Below are positions 50,705-59,435 of a stretch of DNA of 64,000 nucleotides, piece after piece; positions within the stretch are counted from its first letter, which is position 1, and each line of letters opens with the position of its first letter. A program made the translations under genes and the position numbers. The stretch comes from Verrucomicrobiaceae bacterium (GTDB lineage Bacteria; Verrucomicrobiota; Verrucomicrobiia; Verrucomicrobiales; Akkermansiaceae), in NCBI GenBank assembly GCA_027491155.1, contig JAIXWR010000030.1, positions 1 to 64,000 on the forward strand, given 5' to 3'. The notes beneath the pieces are model-generated. The model was given only the letters and a program-made list of their open reading frames with translations, was not told the DNA's origin and made no database searches.

Positions 50705-53678
50705 GGATGACGCGGGGGCGGTAGGTGGCGGGGTCGATGCGGCCTTCGGCGTCCCTCTCGCCGGGATCGGCGAAGACGGTGAAGACCTTCCGGGATTCGG
50801 AGAGCACCCGGGGGGCGATGGTGGAGCCTTCGGGCACGGGGGCGAGGGCCTGGCCGATGACCCAGATGCGGAAGTTCCGGGAGCGCAGCGTGGAGGCGTC
50901 GTAAACGCGGGCGAAGACTTCCTCGGCGGCGGAGTCGGTCCACTGGATGCGGGTGTTCTGGGAATACATGTCGCGGTTGCCGAAGACCGGGCGGTCGTCG
51001 CGGTCGCGGGCGGAGGCGATGTCGGCGGCGCTGGCGAAGGGGCGTGAAAGCAGCAGGGCCTCGGCGATGCGGTCGGCGATCTTCGCGCGGGCCGGGGCGC
51101 CGAGCTTGATCGGCGCGGTGGGCAGGGCCATCAGCGAGGTGGTCTGGTGGCTGTTGGAAGTGGTCTGGCAGAGCAGCGGGTCCTGTTTCAGGAAGCCGGC
51201 GGCGAGGGCGCGCAGGGCGTCTTCGCTGGCGGTGTTGAGGTTGACGTGGCCGGCGATGTTGACGACGTCGCCTTCGCGGAGGGCGGTATCGGTCGAGGTC
51301 GATTCCCCGGCGTGGAAGAGATCGAGCAGGTGGGCGGCGTGTTGGCCGGGGCGTTCGAAGCGGTCGTGCTCGAAGCGGCCGATGCGCAGGGTGTTTCCGC
51401 CGCCGTAGGCATTGGAAGGGGAGGAGGCCAGTTCGACATCCGGCCAGGAGGCGCGGCTGGTCGGGAGGATGGGTCTGGGCGGTCCCACGAGGAATGTCGC
51501 GGTGTCTTCCTCTCCGGAACCAGGATTGCCGGGCAGGTCGCCGTAGGCGTAAGTCCACATGACCGGATCGTAGGTACGGCCGAGTTCGGTGGCGCTGAAG
51601 AAGCGGCCGCGGTTGGAGAGGCGCATCGGCGCTTGTTCCAGCCGAGGCGTGGGGAGGCCCGTGAAGAAACGCGGGTCGTCGGGGTTGACCAGCGGGTCGG
51701 TGGTGAAGAAGGAATTCGAGCCGTAGGGCGGATTGTGGCCGCCGTCGGGCCACTCGGCGGGGAGCACGCGGCCGAAGTGCCGGCGTTTGGTTGCGGAGTC
51801 GCCCGAGTAGATGGTCTCCCAGCGAATCGTGCGCCGGTTGGGACTGTAGTTTCCCGGATACTGGTTCGAGGCCTGGCGGGTGCCGAGGTAGGCGGACATC
51901 CGGGGGTCGCCCATGTTGTTCTGGAAGGGGCCCTGGTTTGCGGGCGTTAGAGCGTGGCTGTGGGCGGGAATGTTGGCCCGGGTGACCTGGCGGGGCTTTT
52001 GGGACCCGCCAGGGTAGTGAACGGTGGCACCGCCCTTCCAGACGTTGGAGCGCGACTGGTCGACCATCACGCCGTTCCAGCGGAAGCGGTAGCCGCTTTC
52101 GCCGTCCGGCTCGTTGTTGTTGAACTGGATGGGGCTCTCGACGAAGCCGGAGGCGCTGCCGGCGTCGATCTTGAAGCGGATCTTCGAGGTGAAGACGCGG
52201 AACTCGTTCGGCTGGAGGGTGACCTTGAAAGGAGGATACCACTTGTAGCCGTCCTGTTCGACCGTGACCGGGCTGGCCACCGCGGGGTCGGTCGATTCCT
52301 CCTCGAAGGAAATCTCGGGGTTGGCGCCGATGGGGAAAGTGAACTTCGACTCGAGGGTGACCTGGCCTTCGCCGTCGACCGGCTGGTCGGTCATGTTCCA
52401 GAGCTCGACGAAGGTGGAGACGTCCATGATGACGAAGAGGCGGCCGTTCTCGCGGACGACGTCCTCCCAGCGGAAGGTCATGAGGAACTCGCTGACCAGC
52501 GGGTAGCCGTCGAGACCGCGATGGCTGCCGGCCTGGACGGTCGGGTCGTTGTCGCTGTCGGCGTAGTCGAAGGCGTTGGCGGCGAGGGTCTTCAGGTAGT
52601 CGTCGGGGAAGCCGCCCTTGCGCTGGACGAAGTCGGGCAGGGCCTCGTCGATCCAGTCCGCGAACTCGGTGATCGCGCTCTCACGAGGCTTGCCGAGCAG
52701 GGCGTTGAGGTTGCGTTTCGGCTGGCCGGCGGCGTCGGCGGAAATGCCGGCGGCGAAGGGGACGGTGGGGCGCTCCTCGTAGTGGCGGATCACCGGGCTG
52801 GCGCTCTTTTCCAAGGCCGCGGCGAGCGGGTCTTCGAGCAGGCCCTTGTCATCCCGTTCCAGCGGTGCCTGCGAGCCGGTGGCGGCGACGATCGAGTCGG
52901 GCGTGAGCATCAGCGGCCGGCCTTCCTCCACCTTGGCGAGCAGCTTGCCATCGCCATCCTCGGTGGCGGCGACGATGGCGGGATCGAGGGCATGGAGGGC
53001 CACGCGGTCGAGCTTCGGTTCCTCGTCGGACGGCGGCTCGGGATTGATGCCCGGCGCGGGAAAGGGCCATTCGTTGCGCGAGTGGACGTCGCCCTCGCCG
53101 TCGTTGTTGCCGGCGGTCTTCGCGTCGATCTTTCCCTGCAAATCTTCCACCCAGTAGGCGTAGCGGGCGACGACATCGCCCTTGGAATCGGTGACCGGGA
53201 TCCACGCGACGCGCGGTTTTTCGAGCCAGGGCGGCCCTTCGATGGCGGCGAAACCCTCGCCTTCGCCGGCTTCGATTTCCGGGGCTTTCAGGTCGTTGCC
53301 GGCGGGCGGCAGGTCGGTGGTGCTGAAGAGCGGGAGGTAGCGGTATTTCACGCTCTCGCCGCCGCCTTCGCCGCGGGCGATGAAGAGGTGCGACGGTGCC
53401 TCGAGGCCGGATGGCGGGGTGCCGGTCGGGGTGCCGCCGATGACCAGGAAGTCGTCGTTCGCGGTCTCCGTGCGGAGGATGGCGCGGAATTCCTCCAGTC
53501 CGGCGCGGGCGGCGAGTTCGGCGCGCTTGGAATCGGCGAAAGAACGCGCGGTCTTCTGCTCGATGTTCATCAAGGCGAGCAGGCCGATGGCGAGGATCAG
53601 CATGGCCGCGGCGACGACCAGCACGGCCGGCAGCGTGAAGCCGGCGGAGCGGGAACGGGATGGAGGGCGTTCAGTCAT
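50688..53678 (-). CDS. Verru_Chthon cassette protein A-like (large pseudopilin-like protein)
   Basis: SAGFTLPAVLVVAAAMLILAIGLLALMNIEQKTARSFADSKRAELAARAGLEEFRAIL N-terminus; ~1000 aa; position in D-B-C-A gene order. Confidence 0.82.
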   Translation of the reverse strand: MTERPPSRSRSAGFTLPAVLVVAAAMLILAIGLLALMNIEQKTARSFADSKRAELAARAGLEEFRAILRTETANDDFLVIGGTPTGTPPSGLEAPSHLFIARGEGGGESVKYRYLPLFSTTDLPPAGNDLKAPEIEAGEGEGFAAIEGPPWLEKPRVAWIPVTDSKGDVVARYAYWVEDLQGKIDAKTAGNNDGEGDVHSRNEWPFPAPGINPEPPSDEEPKLDRVALHALDPAIVAATEDGDGKLLAKVEEGRPLMLTPDSIVAATGSQAPLERDDKGLLEDPLAAALEKSASPVIRHYEERPTVPFAAGISADAAGQPKRNLNALLGKPRESAITEFADWIDEALPDFVQRKGGFPDDYLKTLAANAFDYADSDNDPTVQAGSHRGLDGYPLVSEFLMTFRWEDVVRENGRLFVIMDVSTFVELWNMTDQPVDGEGQVTLESKFTFPIGANPEISFEEESTDPAVASPVTVEQDGYKWYPPFKVTLQPNEFRVFTSKIRFKIDAGSASGFVESPIQFNNNEPDGESGYRFRWNGVMVDQSRSNVWKGGATVHYPGGSQKPRQVTRANIPAHSHALTPANQGPFQNNMGDPRMSAYLGTRQASNQYPGNYSPNRRTIRWETIYSGDSATKRRHFGRVLPAEWPDGGHNPPYGSNSFFTTDPLVNPDDPRFFTGLPTPRLEQAPMRLSNRGRFFSATELGRTYDPVMWTYAYGDLPGNPGSGEEDTATFLVGPPRPILPTSRASWPDVELASSPSNAYGGGNTLRIGRFEHDRFERPGQHAAHLLDLFHAGESTSTDTALREGDVVNIAGHVNLNTASEDALRALAAGFLKQDPLLCQTTSNSHQTTSLMALPTAPIKLGAPARAKIADRIAEALLLSRPFASAADIASARDRDDRPVFGNRDMYSQNTRIQWTDSAAEEVFARVYDASTLRSRNFRIWVIGQALAPVPEGSTIAPRVLSESRKVFTVFADPGERDAEGRIDPATYRPRVIHENDF

Positions 53679-54423
53679 CGTTGCCGAATCGCTGGAGCAC
53701 CTCGTAGGTTTCGAGGTTGCGGTTGTCGGAGGCTTTCAAAGGGTCGCCGCGCAGCGGGCTGGAGTCCCAGTCGGTGGAGGTCGCCAGCTTGCCGAGGAGT
53801 TCGCGGCGGGCGACGACCAGGCGGAGGCGGAGGAAGTCGGGGCTTTCGGTGAGCTGGTTGCCGTTGCGGGTCCACTCGACCAGCGCGCCGGTGCCGGCCT
53901 CGCGCCGCAGCGGGGTGGCCTCGAAGGCCAGCACGCCGAAGGCGACGGGTTCGTCGGTTTCCTCCTCGGCGAAGAGGGGCTCGATGGGGCCGGCCTTGAG
54001 CGCGGGGAAGACCTCGCCGCTTTCCCGGAAGCCGCGCATCAGGCAGCGGACGGTGGTGCCGCCGACCTCGATGTCTTTCACGTAGTAGTGGACCGCGCAG
54101 AGGTCGCCGGTGCGGCCGTCGTCGGACTGGGCGTCCTCGGGTTGCAGGCAGAGGAAGCCGGTGCGGGCGCGCTGCCAGCCTTCGCCGGCGCTTTCGAACA
54201 CGGTGTCCGGGTGCCAGACGGCCTTGCCGAGGTCCTCGCCGATCTGGGTCAGCACCGCGCGGGCCTCGCGCTCGGCGGCCACGCTGCCGCTGCCCTGGCC
54301 GTAGCTGTCCCCCGCGCGGCCGAGCAGGGCGGCGGCCATCAGCAAGAGCACCGACCCGATGGCCATGGTGACCAGCAGCTCCAGCAGCGTGAACCCGCCG
54401 CGATGTCCGGTCGGGCGGGTCAT
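53671..54423 (-). CDS. Verru_Chthon cassette protein C-like pseudopilin
   Basis: Prepilin motif GGFTLLELLVTMAIGSVLLLMAAALL; synteny. Confidence 0.82.
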   Translation of the reverse strand: MTRPTGHRGGFTLLELLVTMAIGSVLLLMAAALLGRAGDSYGQGSGSVAAEREARAVLTQIGEDLGKAVWHPDTVFESAGEGWQRARTGFLCLQPEDAQSDDGRTGDLCAVHYYVKDIEVGGTTVRCLMRGFRESGEVFPALKAGPIEPLFAEEETDEPVAFGVLAFEATPLRREAGTGALVEWTRNGNQLTESPDFLRLRLVVARRELLGKLATSTDWDSSPLRGDPLKASDNRNLETYEVLQRFGNDD

Positions 54424-54929
54424 GGCAGCTTGGTGAGGAATTCCATCCGCTTGCGCTTCAGCTTTCCGGCGACGGCGGGATGTTCGACGCTGATCTTCAC
54501 GGCCAGCAGCGGGGGAAAGCCGGGGCGCTCGGTCTCCAGCGTGCCTTCGAGGCGGGCCAGGTAGGCGGCATCCTGCTCGGCCACGCGGAGGATGCCGGAT
54601 TCGTAGGTCGAAGCCGCCACGGGGCCGAGCAGGACACCATCGCGGCGGAAGGCGAGGCAAAGCACCTCGCCGGTCCCGAAGGCCTCGCCGGGGACCAGGG
54701 CGGGCAGGTTCTTCGAGGTCCCTTCCCGGGCCGCCGCGATCTCGGCCAGGCAGGCTTCGACGATCACCGGGGCGCGGGTTTCCGCCCGGGCGGCGCTGCC
54801 TCCTTCGCCGCCGCGCAACAGGGCGGCGATGGCCAGCGGGGCGACGACCGCGAGCACGCCGATCGAGACCATCGTCTCGACCAGCGACACGCCGCGGCGG
54901 AAGGCCGGTCTGGGGGAGGGGATTCTCAT
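54420..54929 (-). CDS. Verru_Chthon cassette protein B-like pseudopilin
   Basis: RRGVSLVETMVSIGVLAVVAPLAIAALLRGG; synteny, 4-nt overlaps on both sides. Confidence 0.82.
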   Translation of the reverse strand: MRIPSPRPAFRRGVSLVETMVSIGVLAVVAPLAIAALLRGGEGGSAARAETRAPVIVEACLAEIAAAREGTSKNLPALVPGEAFGTGEVLCLAFRRDGVLLGPVAASTYESGILRVAEQDAAYLARLEGTLETERPGFPPLLAVKISVEHPAVAGKLKRKRMEFLTKLP

Positions 54930-55558
54930 CCGTCGAGCCTCCAGGGTCGTGCGACGACGCGGCCGATCCGCAGGGAATTGCGGCCGCCGTCGGAAGTGGG
55001 AATGGCCCGGCCGTCGCGGAGGACGCCGGTGCCGAGGGTGACCGCCACCGGTTCCGAACCGGCGGGCAGTGCGAGGCCGCCGCGGGGATTGAAGGCGAGG
55101 AGGTGGACGCGCGCCTGGTTTTCGCCGTCCTTCCAGCTGAGCTCGACATCCTCCGCGTCGAGCGGGTTGTCGAGGCCTTCGACCGCGCCGTCGAAAAAGA
55201 CCACGCCGGTCGGCAGGATGCTCCAGCGCTGGAGCTGGCGGGCGGCGATGGCGGCGCCGCGCTCCGGCAGTTCGTCGACTTCGAAGAGGCCGACGCGGTA
55301 GTTGCTGTCGGCCCCGCCCGGGACCGGGGCGGCGATGGCGAGGATGACCGGCTTGCGGCGGGTGATCGCGGCGGTGCGGGCCTGCTCGACGGTGGCGGCG
55401 AACTGGTCCGTGGCGGTCCGGCGGGCGCTGGCGGCCGTCTTTCCGAAAACCCCGAGGCCGAGGGTCACCAGGACGCCCAGCAGGATCATGACGACCAGCA
55501 ATTCGACCAGACTGAATCCGGGCGGCGGGGCGCTGCGTTGCGGGGCGGAGGGATTCAC
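54926..55558 (-). CDS. Verru_Chthon cassette protein D-like pseudopilin
   Basis: Prepilin motif PGFSLVELLVVMILLGVLVTLGLGVFGKTAASARR; start uncertain (GTG at 55558 suggested; ORF extends to 55645). Confidence 0.8.
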   Translation of the reverse strand: MNPSAPQRSAPPPGFSLVELLVVMILLGVLVTLGLGVFGKTAASARRTATDQFAATVEQARTAAITRRKPVILAIAAPVPGGADSNYRVGLFEVDELPERGAAIAARQLQRWSILPTGVVFFDGAVEGLDNPLDAEDVELSWKDGENQARVHLLAFNPRGGLALPAGSEPVAVTLGTGVLRDGRAIPTSDGGRNSLRIGRVVARPWRLDG

Positions 55559-55722
55559 GGGCGAAGGTTCACTCTGGATCGGGACGGAAAACCGCCGCGA
55601 CGGAAGATGGGCGGCCAAGGCCTCCTCCGCAACCGGCAAGGCCACAAATCCCGGATTGCAACGATCCTGTCAAATTCACGTTCTTTGCGGCGGGTTCATG
55701 CCATCCCACCGTTGCAGGAAGC

Positions 55723-57447
55723 ATGCCGCCCGGGATCTTTCTCATCGACGCGATCGGCCCGTTCTTCCGCGGGTCCAAGGGAAAGAGGATCAACTGGTCG
55801 AAGATCCCCTACACCCGGCTGATCAGCGAGGGGGAAGGGCGCGGGCCGGCGTGGGAGGCGATCCGGGCGGACCTGCGCCGCTTCATCGGCGAGGCGTCAG
55901 CGGCGGGCTTCAACGCGGCGACCCTGGACGACCTGGCCCACCTGGCGGCACACCGCTTTCACGAAGAGGAGACCGCCGCGCGGATCGCGGTCTTCCGGGA
56001 GGAGTTCCGGCTGCTGTTCGGGATCGTGCGGGAGGCGGGGATGGCGCTTTACCTGACCTCCGATGTGCTGCCGGTGACCGCCGCGGTGGAGGCGGCGACC
56101 GGCGGCGACCGGGGGAAACTGGAAGACTACTACCTGGAGCTGGTCGACGGCCTGCTGCGGGATTTCCCGGAGATCGAAGGGCTGGTGCTGAGGATCGGCG
56201 AGAGCGACGGGGTGGACGTCAAGGACCCGATCCGGACCCGGCTGCACGTCCGCAGCGCGAAGGAGGTCAACCGGCTGCTGCGTCGGCTCCTGCCGCTTTT
56301 TGAAAAGCACGGGCGCACCCTGATCCTGCGGACCTGGACGGTGGGGGCGCACCGGGTGGGCGACCTGATCTGGCACCGCGGCACCCTGGCGGCGGCGCTG
56401 GAGGGGATCGACTCGGAGCGCTTCATCCTCTCGATGAAACACGGCGAGAGCGATTTCTTCCGCTACCTGCCGCTGAACCGCGCCTTCTTCCGCACGCCGC
56501 ACCGCAAGATCCTGGAACTCCAGGCCCGGCGGGAATACGAGGGCGCGGGCGAGTTCCCGAGCTTCATCGGCTGGGACTGCGAGCGGCACGCGCGGGAGCT
56601 GGCCGGCGACGGCAAGCTGGCGGGCGTATCGGTGTGGTGCCAGACCGGCGGGTGGCACCGCTTCCGGCGGCTGGCATTCCTGGAGGACGACGGCCGCGAC
56701 TTCTGGCTGAGGCTCAACTCGGTGGTCGCGCTGCGGGTGTTCCGCCACGGCGAGACCGCGGAGCAGGCGGTCGGGGCGCTGACGGGCGCGGAGAAAGCGC
56801 CGGCGGTGCTGGAACTACTACGGATGTCGGAGACGGTGGTGCGCGAGCTCCATTACATCCGGGGCTTCGCGGAGCAGAAGCTGTTCTTCCGCCGGGTGAG
56901 GATCCCGCCGCTGCTGCACGTCTACTGGGACTGCCTGTTCATCAACCACGCGGTGCGCAAGGTGCTGCGGCATTTCGTGGCGGACCCCGAGCAGGCGCTG
57001 CGCGAGGGGGAGGCGGCCTACGCGCTCTTTCCCCGGATGATCGAGCTGGCGCGGGAAGCGGAGCTGCCGGTGGAGGACATCGAGCACTGGCGCGATTTCT
57101 GCCACCTGCTCCGGCTGGCGCGGCGCTACTACTTCCTGCCCTACGATCCCGAACTCGGCGCGCGGATCCGGGCGTCGAAGAAGGCCTACAAGAAAGCCTG
57201 GCCGGCGGAGCGGCGCGACCGCTACCGGATCAAGGTGTCGTTCGAGCCCTTCCGGCTGAAACGGCAGACGATCGGCTGGCTGTCCACGCTCTTCCTGCGC
57301 CGGCAGCGGGGCTACCGGGTGATCGACCACATCCTCACGCTGAACCTGTTGGGCCTGGTGTTCCGGCTGTTCCGGCCGGGCAAGAGCAAGCTGGTGCCGA
57401 AGTTCCTGCGGAAGTCCGCGATGGGGGTGGAGGCCTTGTTCCGCTGA
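55723..57447 (+). CDS. Hypothetical protein, possibly TIM-barrel glycoside-hydrolase-like
   Basis: LYLTSDVLPVT...DFPEIEGLVLRIGESDGVDVKDPI...RTLILRTWTVGAHRVGDLIW...FILSMKHGESDFFRY...PSFIGWDCERHARELAGDGKLAGVSVWCQTGGW resembles (alpha/beta)8 strands of GH67-like enzymes. Confidence 0.5.
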   Translation: MPPGIFLIDAIGPFFRGSKGKRINWSKIPYTRLISEGEGRGPAWEAIRADLRRFIGEASAAGFNAATLDDLAHLAAHRFHEEETAARIAVFREEFRLLFGIVREAGMALYLTSDVLPVTAAVEAATGGDRGKLEDYYLELVDGLLRDFPEIEGLVLRIGESDGVDVKDPIRTRLHVRSAKEVNRLLRRLLPLFEKHGRTLILRTWTVGAHRVGDLIWHRGTLAAALEGIDSERFILSMKHGESDFFRYLPLNRAFFRTPHRKILELQARREYEGAGEFPSFIGWDCERHARELAGDGKLAGVSVWCQTGGWHRFRRLAFLEDDGRDFWLRLNSVVALRVFRHGETAEQAVGALTGAEKAPAVLELLRMSETVVRELHYIRGFAEQKLFFRRVRIPPLLHVYWDCLFINHAVRKVLRHFVADPEQALREGEAAYALFPRMIELAREAELPVEDIEHWRDFCHLLRLARRYYFLPYDPELGARIRASKKAYKKAWPAERRDRYRIKVSFEPFRLKRQTIGWLSTLFLRRQRGYRVIDHILTLNLLGLVFRLFRPGKSKLVPKFLRKSAMGVEALFR

Positions 57448-57448
57448 G

Positions 57449-59407
57449 TCAGGGCTTCTGGAGGTAGTTCCAGATCGCTTCGTACTGCTTCAGCGCGTCG
57501 CCTTCCAACTCCGGCCGCTGCGACTGCCCGTCCTCGCTGTAGCGGGGCATCTTGGTGCTCGGGGTGATGGAGGCGGGATTGTCCATCCAGCGGATGAACC
57601 ACTCCTTGCGCAGGCGCTGGTGGGCGAGGGCGAAGTTGATGCCTTCCACCTCGAAGGCGGCGGTCGCTTTCATGTCGCCGACGCCGTGGCAGGTGGTGCA
57701 GCCGAAGCCTTCGCTGCCGGCCAGCTTCTTGCCGATCTCCGCCAAGGCGGCATCGGGCGCAGGGGCTTCCGGCTTGCCGGGTTCCACTCCGTGGAGGCGG
57801 GCGAGTCCGTTCGCCAGCGAAGCGGCGCGGGAGTGGAAAGCCGGCATCCGCATGTCGAGCCACGGCCGCGGGCGTGGCGTGGCGGCGCCGTTGATGATGC
57901 TTTCAAGATACGACGCGTGGAGCATCTCGCCGGCAAAGGTCAGGTGCGGGCGGGTCTGGTCGACCTTGTTGTGTTCGCCCTGGACGTGGGCGACGAGGTC
58001 CTTGGTTTCGAGGTGCACGCTGTCGAGCAGCGAGGCATGGCCGTCCATCGAGTGGCAGCTCGTGCATCGCATCGACTGGAGCTTCGCGGCGGCCGACTCC
58101 GCGGCGACGTGGCGGGTCAGGGGGGCGCTGCCTTTTTTCGAGAAGGCGATCAGCGCCTCGCGTTCGGCGTCGGTGAGGGCGAACTTCGGCACCTTGGGGC
58201 CGGGCTTGCCGGAGACGCAGCCGCCGGCCGACCAGTCTTTCGCGAAGATGGTGTCGGTGCCGGACAGGGTCGTGTTCTGGATGCCGGTGCCGGCGTGGCA
58301 GGCGGCGCAGTTCAGGGCGGTGGCGATTTCCATGCCCTTGGCCGGGTCGCCTTTCGGGAAAGCGGAAGGATTCCGGGCGGAATTGGCGGTGGCTTCCAAC
58401 AGGTAGGCGGCGATCTCGTTCGCCTCGGCATCGCTGAGCGCGAAGTCGGGCATGCCGATGTGGGCATACCAGGCGTCCGGCTTTTTCAGGAAGCCGGCCA
58501 GCGCGCCATGCTGGAACTTGAAGCCGACGTCGCTGAGCGACAGCCGTGCGGGATCGGCCGGTCCACCGGGCACCGAGTGGCAGGCGGCGCAGCCGAGGCG
58601 GTGGAAATGCTCGCCGCCTTTTTGCGCCAGCGCCTTGTCGGGTGCGGGCGGCACTTCGCCGATCTTCTGGGTCATCAGCCAGGCCGCGAGGTCGGCGGCC
58701 TGCTGCTTGCCGGCCGGGGTCGATTCGTCGATCAGGTCCGGCATCCGGGTGTCCGGCCGGAACGATGCGGGATTGGCGAGCCAGGCCGCCACCCACTCTT
58801 CCTGCAGCCGCGAACCGGTGGCCATCAGGATGGGGCCGAACTCGCTGAGCTCCTCCATGCCGCTGGCACCGATGTGGCACTTCGAGCAGTGGTTCTCGGC
58901 GAAGAGCAGCCGTCCGTGGCGGGCGGGGTCGGCCGGGACCTCCGCCTTGAAGACGGTGGGCGGCACGCTTTGCCGGGGGAACCCGCGTTCTTCCCAGAAC
59001 AGGCGGAAGCGGCCGGAGCCGTCGGGCTTGGAGCGGTAGGTGATCGCGATGTCGTGCTCGCCGCGGTTGAGGCGGGTGCTTTTGGAAGCGGCGGTGCCGA
59101 AGACTCCTTCCTCGGTCAGGACTTCCTTGCCACCGATGGTCAGCGTCGCCTTGCCCTCGCCCTCGAACGAGAAGACGAGGCGCAGGCGCTCGGTGAGCAC
59201 CAGCTTGCCGGTCCATGTCACGCCGAATTCACCGGGCGCGAGGAAGGGCGTCGGCGCTTCCCCGGCCTTGACCAGCAAGGCGGGGAGGCGGTCGGCGCGG
59301 GTGTCTTTCGCGCCGCCGGACTCGAAAGTCGCGGCGAGTTCGGCGCGGGCGATACCCGCGGCGAGCAATGCCGACAGGACGGATCCGGCGGATAGGACTG
59401 ATCTCAT
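57449..59407 (-). CDS. Exported multihaem c-type cytochrome (five CXXCH) with PA14-like N-terminal domain
   Basis: CSKCH, CAACH, CAACH, CTSCH, CTTCH motifs; signal peptide; N-terminal beta-rich region. Confidence 0.88.
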   Translation of the reverse strand: MRSVLSAGSVLSALLAAGIARAELAATFESGGAKDTRADRLPALLVKAGEAPTPFLAPGEFGVTWTGKLVLTERLRLVFSFEGEGKATLTIGGKEVLTEEGVFGTAASKSTRLNRGEHDIAITYRSKPDGSGRFRLFWEERGFPRQSVPPTVFKAEVPADPARHGRLLFAENHCSKCHIGASGMEELSEFGPILMATGSRLQEEWVAAWLANPASFRPDTRMPDLIDESTPAGKQQAADLAAWLMTQKIGEVPPAPDKALAQKGGEHFHRLGCAACHSVPGGPADPARLSLSDVGFKFQHGALAGFLKKPDAWYAHIGMPDFALSDAEANEIAAYLLEATANSARNPSAFPKGDPAKGMEIATALNCAACHAGTGIQNTTLSGTDTIFAKDWSAGGCVSGKPGPKVPKFALTDAEREALIAFSKKGSAPLTRHVAAESAAAKLQSMRCTSCHSMDGHASLLDSVHLETKDLVAHVQGEHNKVDQTRPHLTFAGEMLHASYLESIINGAATPRPRPWLDMRMPAFHSRAASLANGLARLHGVEPGKPEAPAPDAALAEIGKKLAGSEGFGCTTCHGVGDMKATAAFEVEGINFALAHQRLRKEWFIRWMDNPASITPSTKMPRYSEDGQSQRPELEGDALKQYEAIWNYLQKP

Positions 59408-59435
59408 GGCTGGCGAGGCTTGGCTGAGATGTGGA

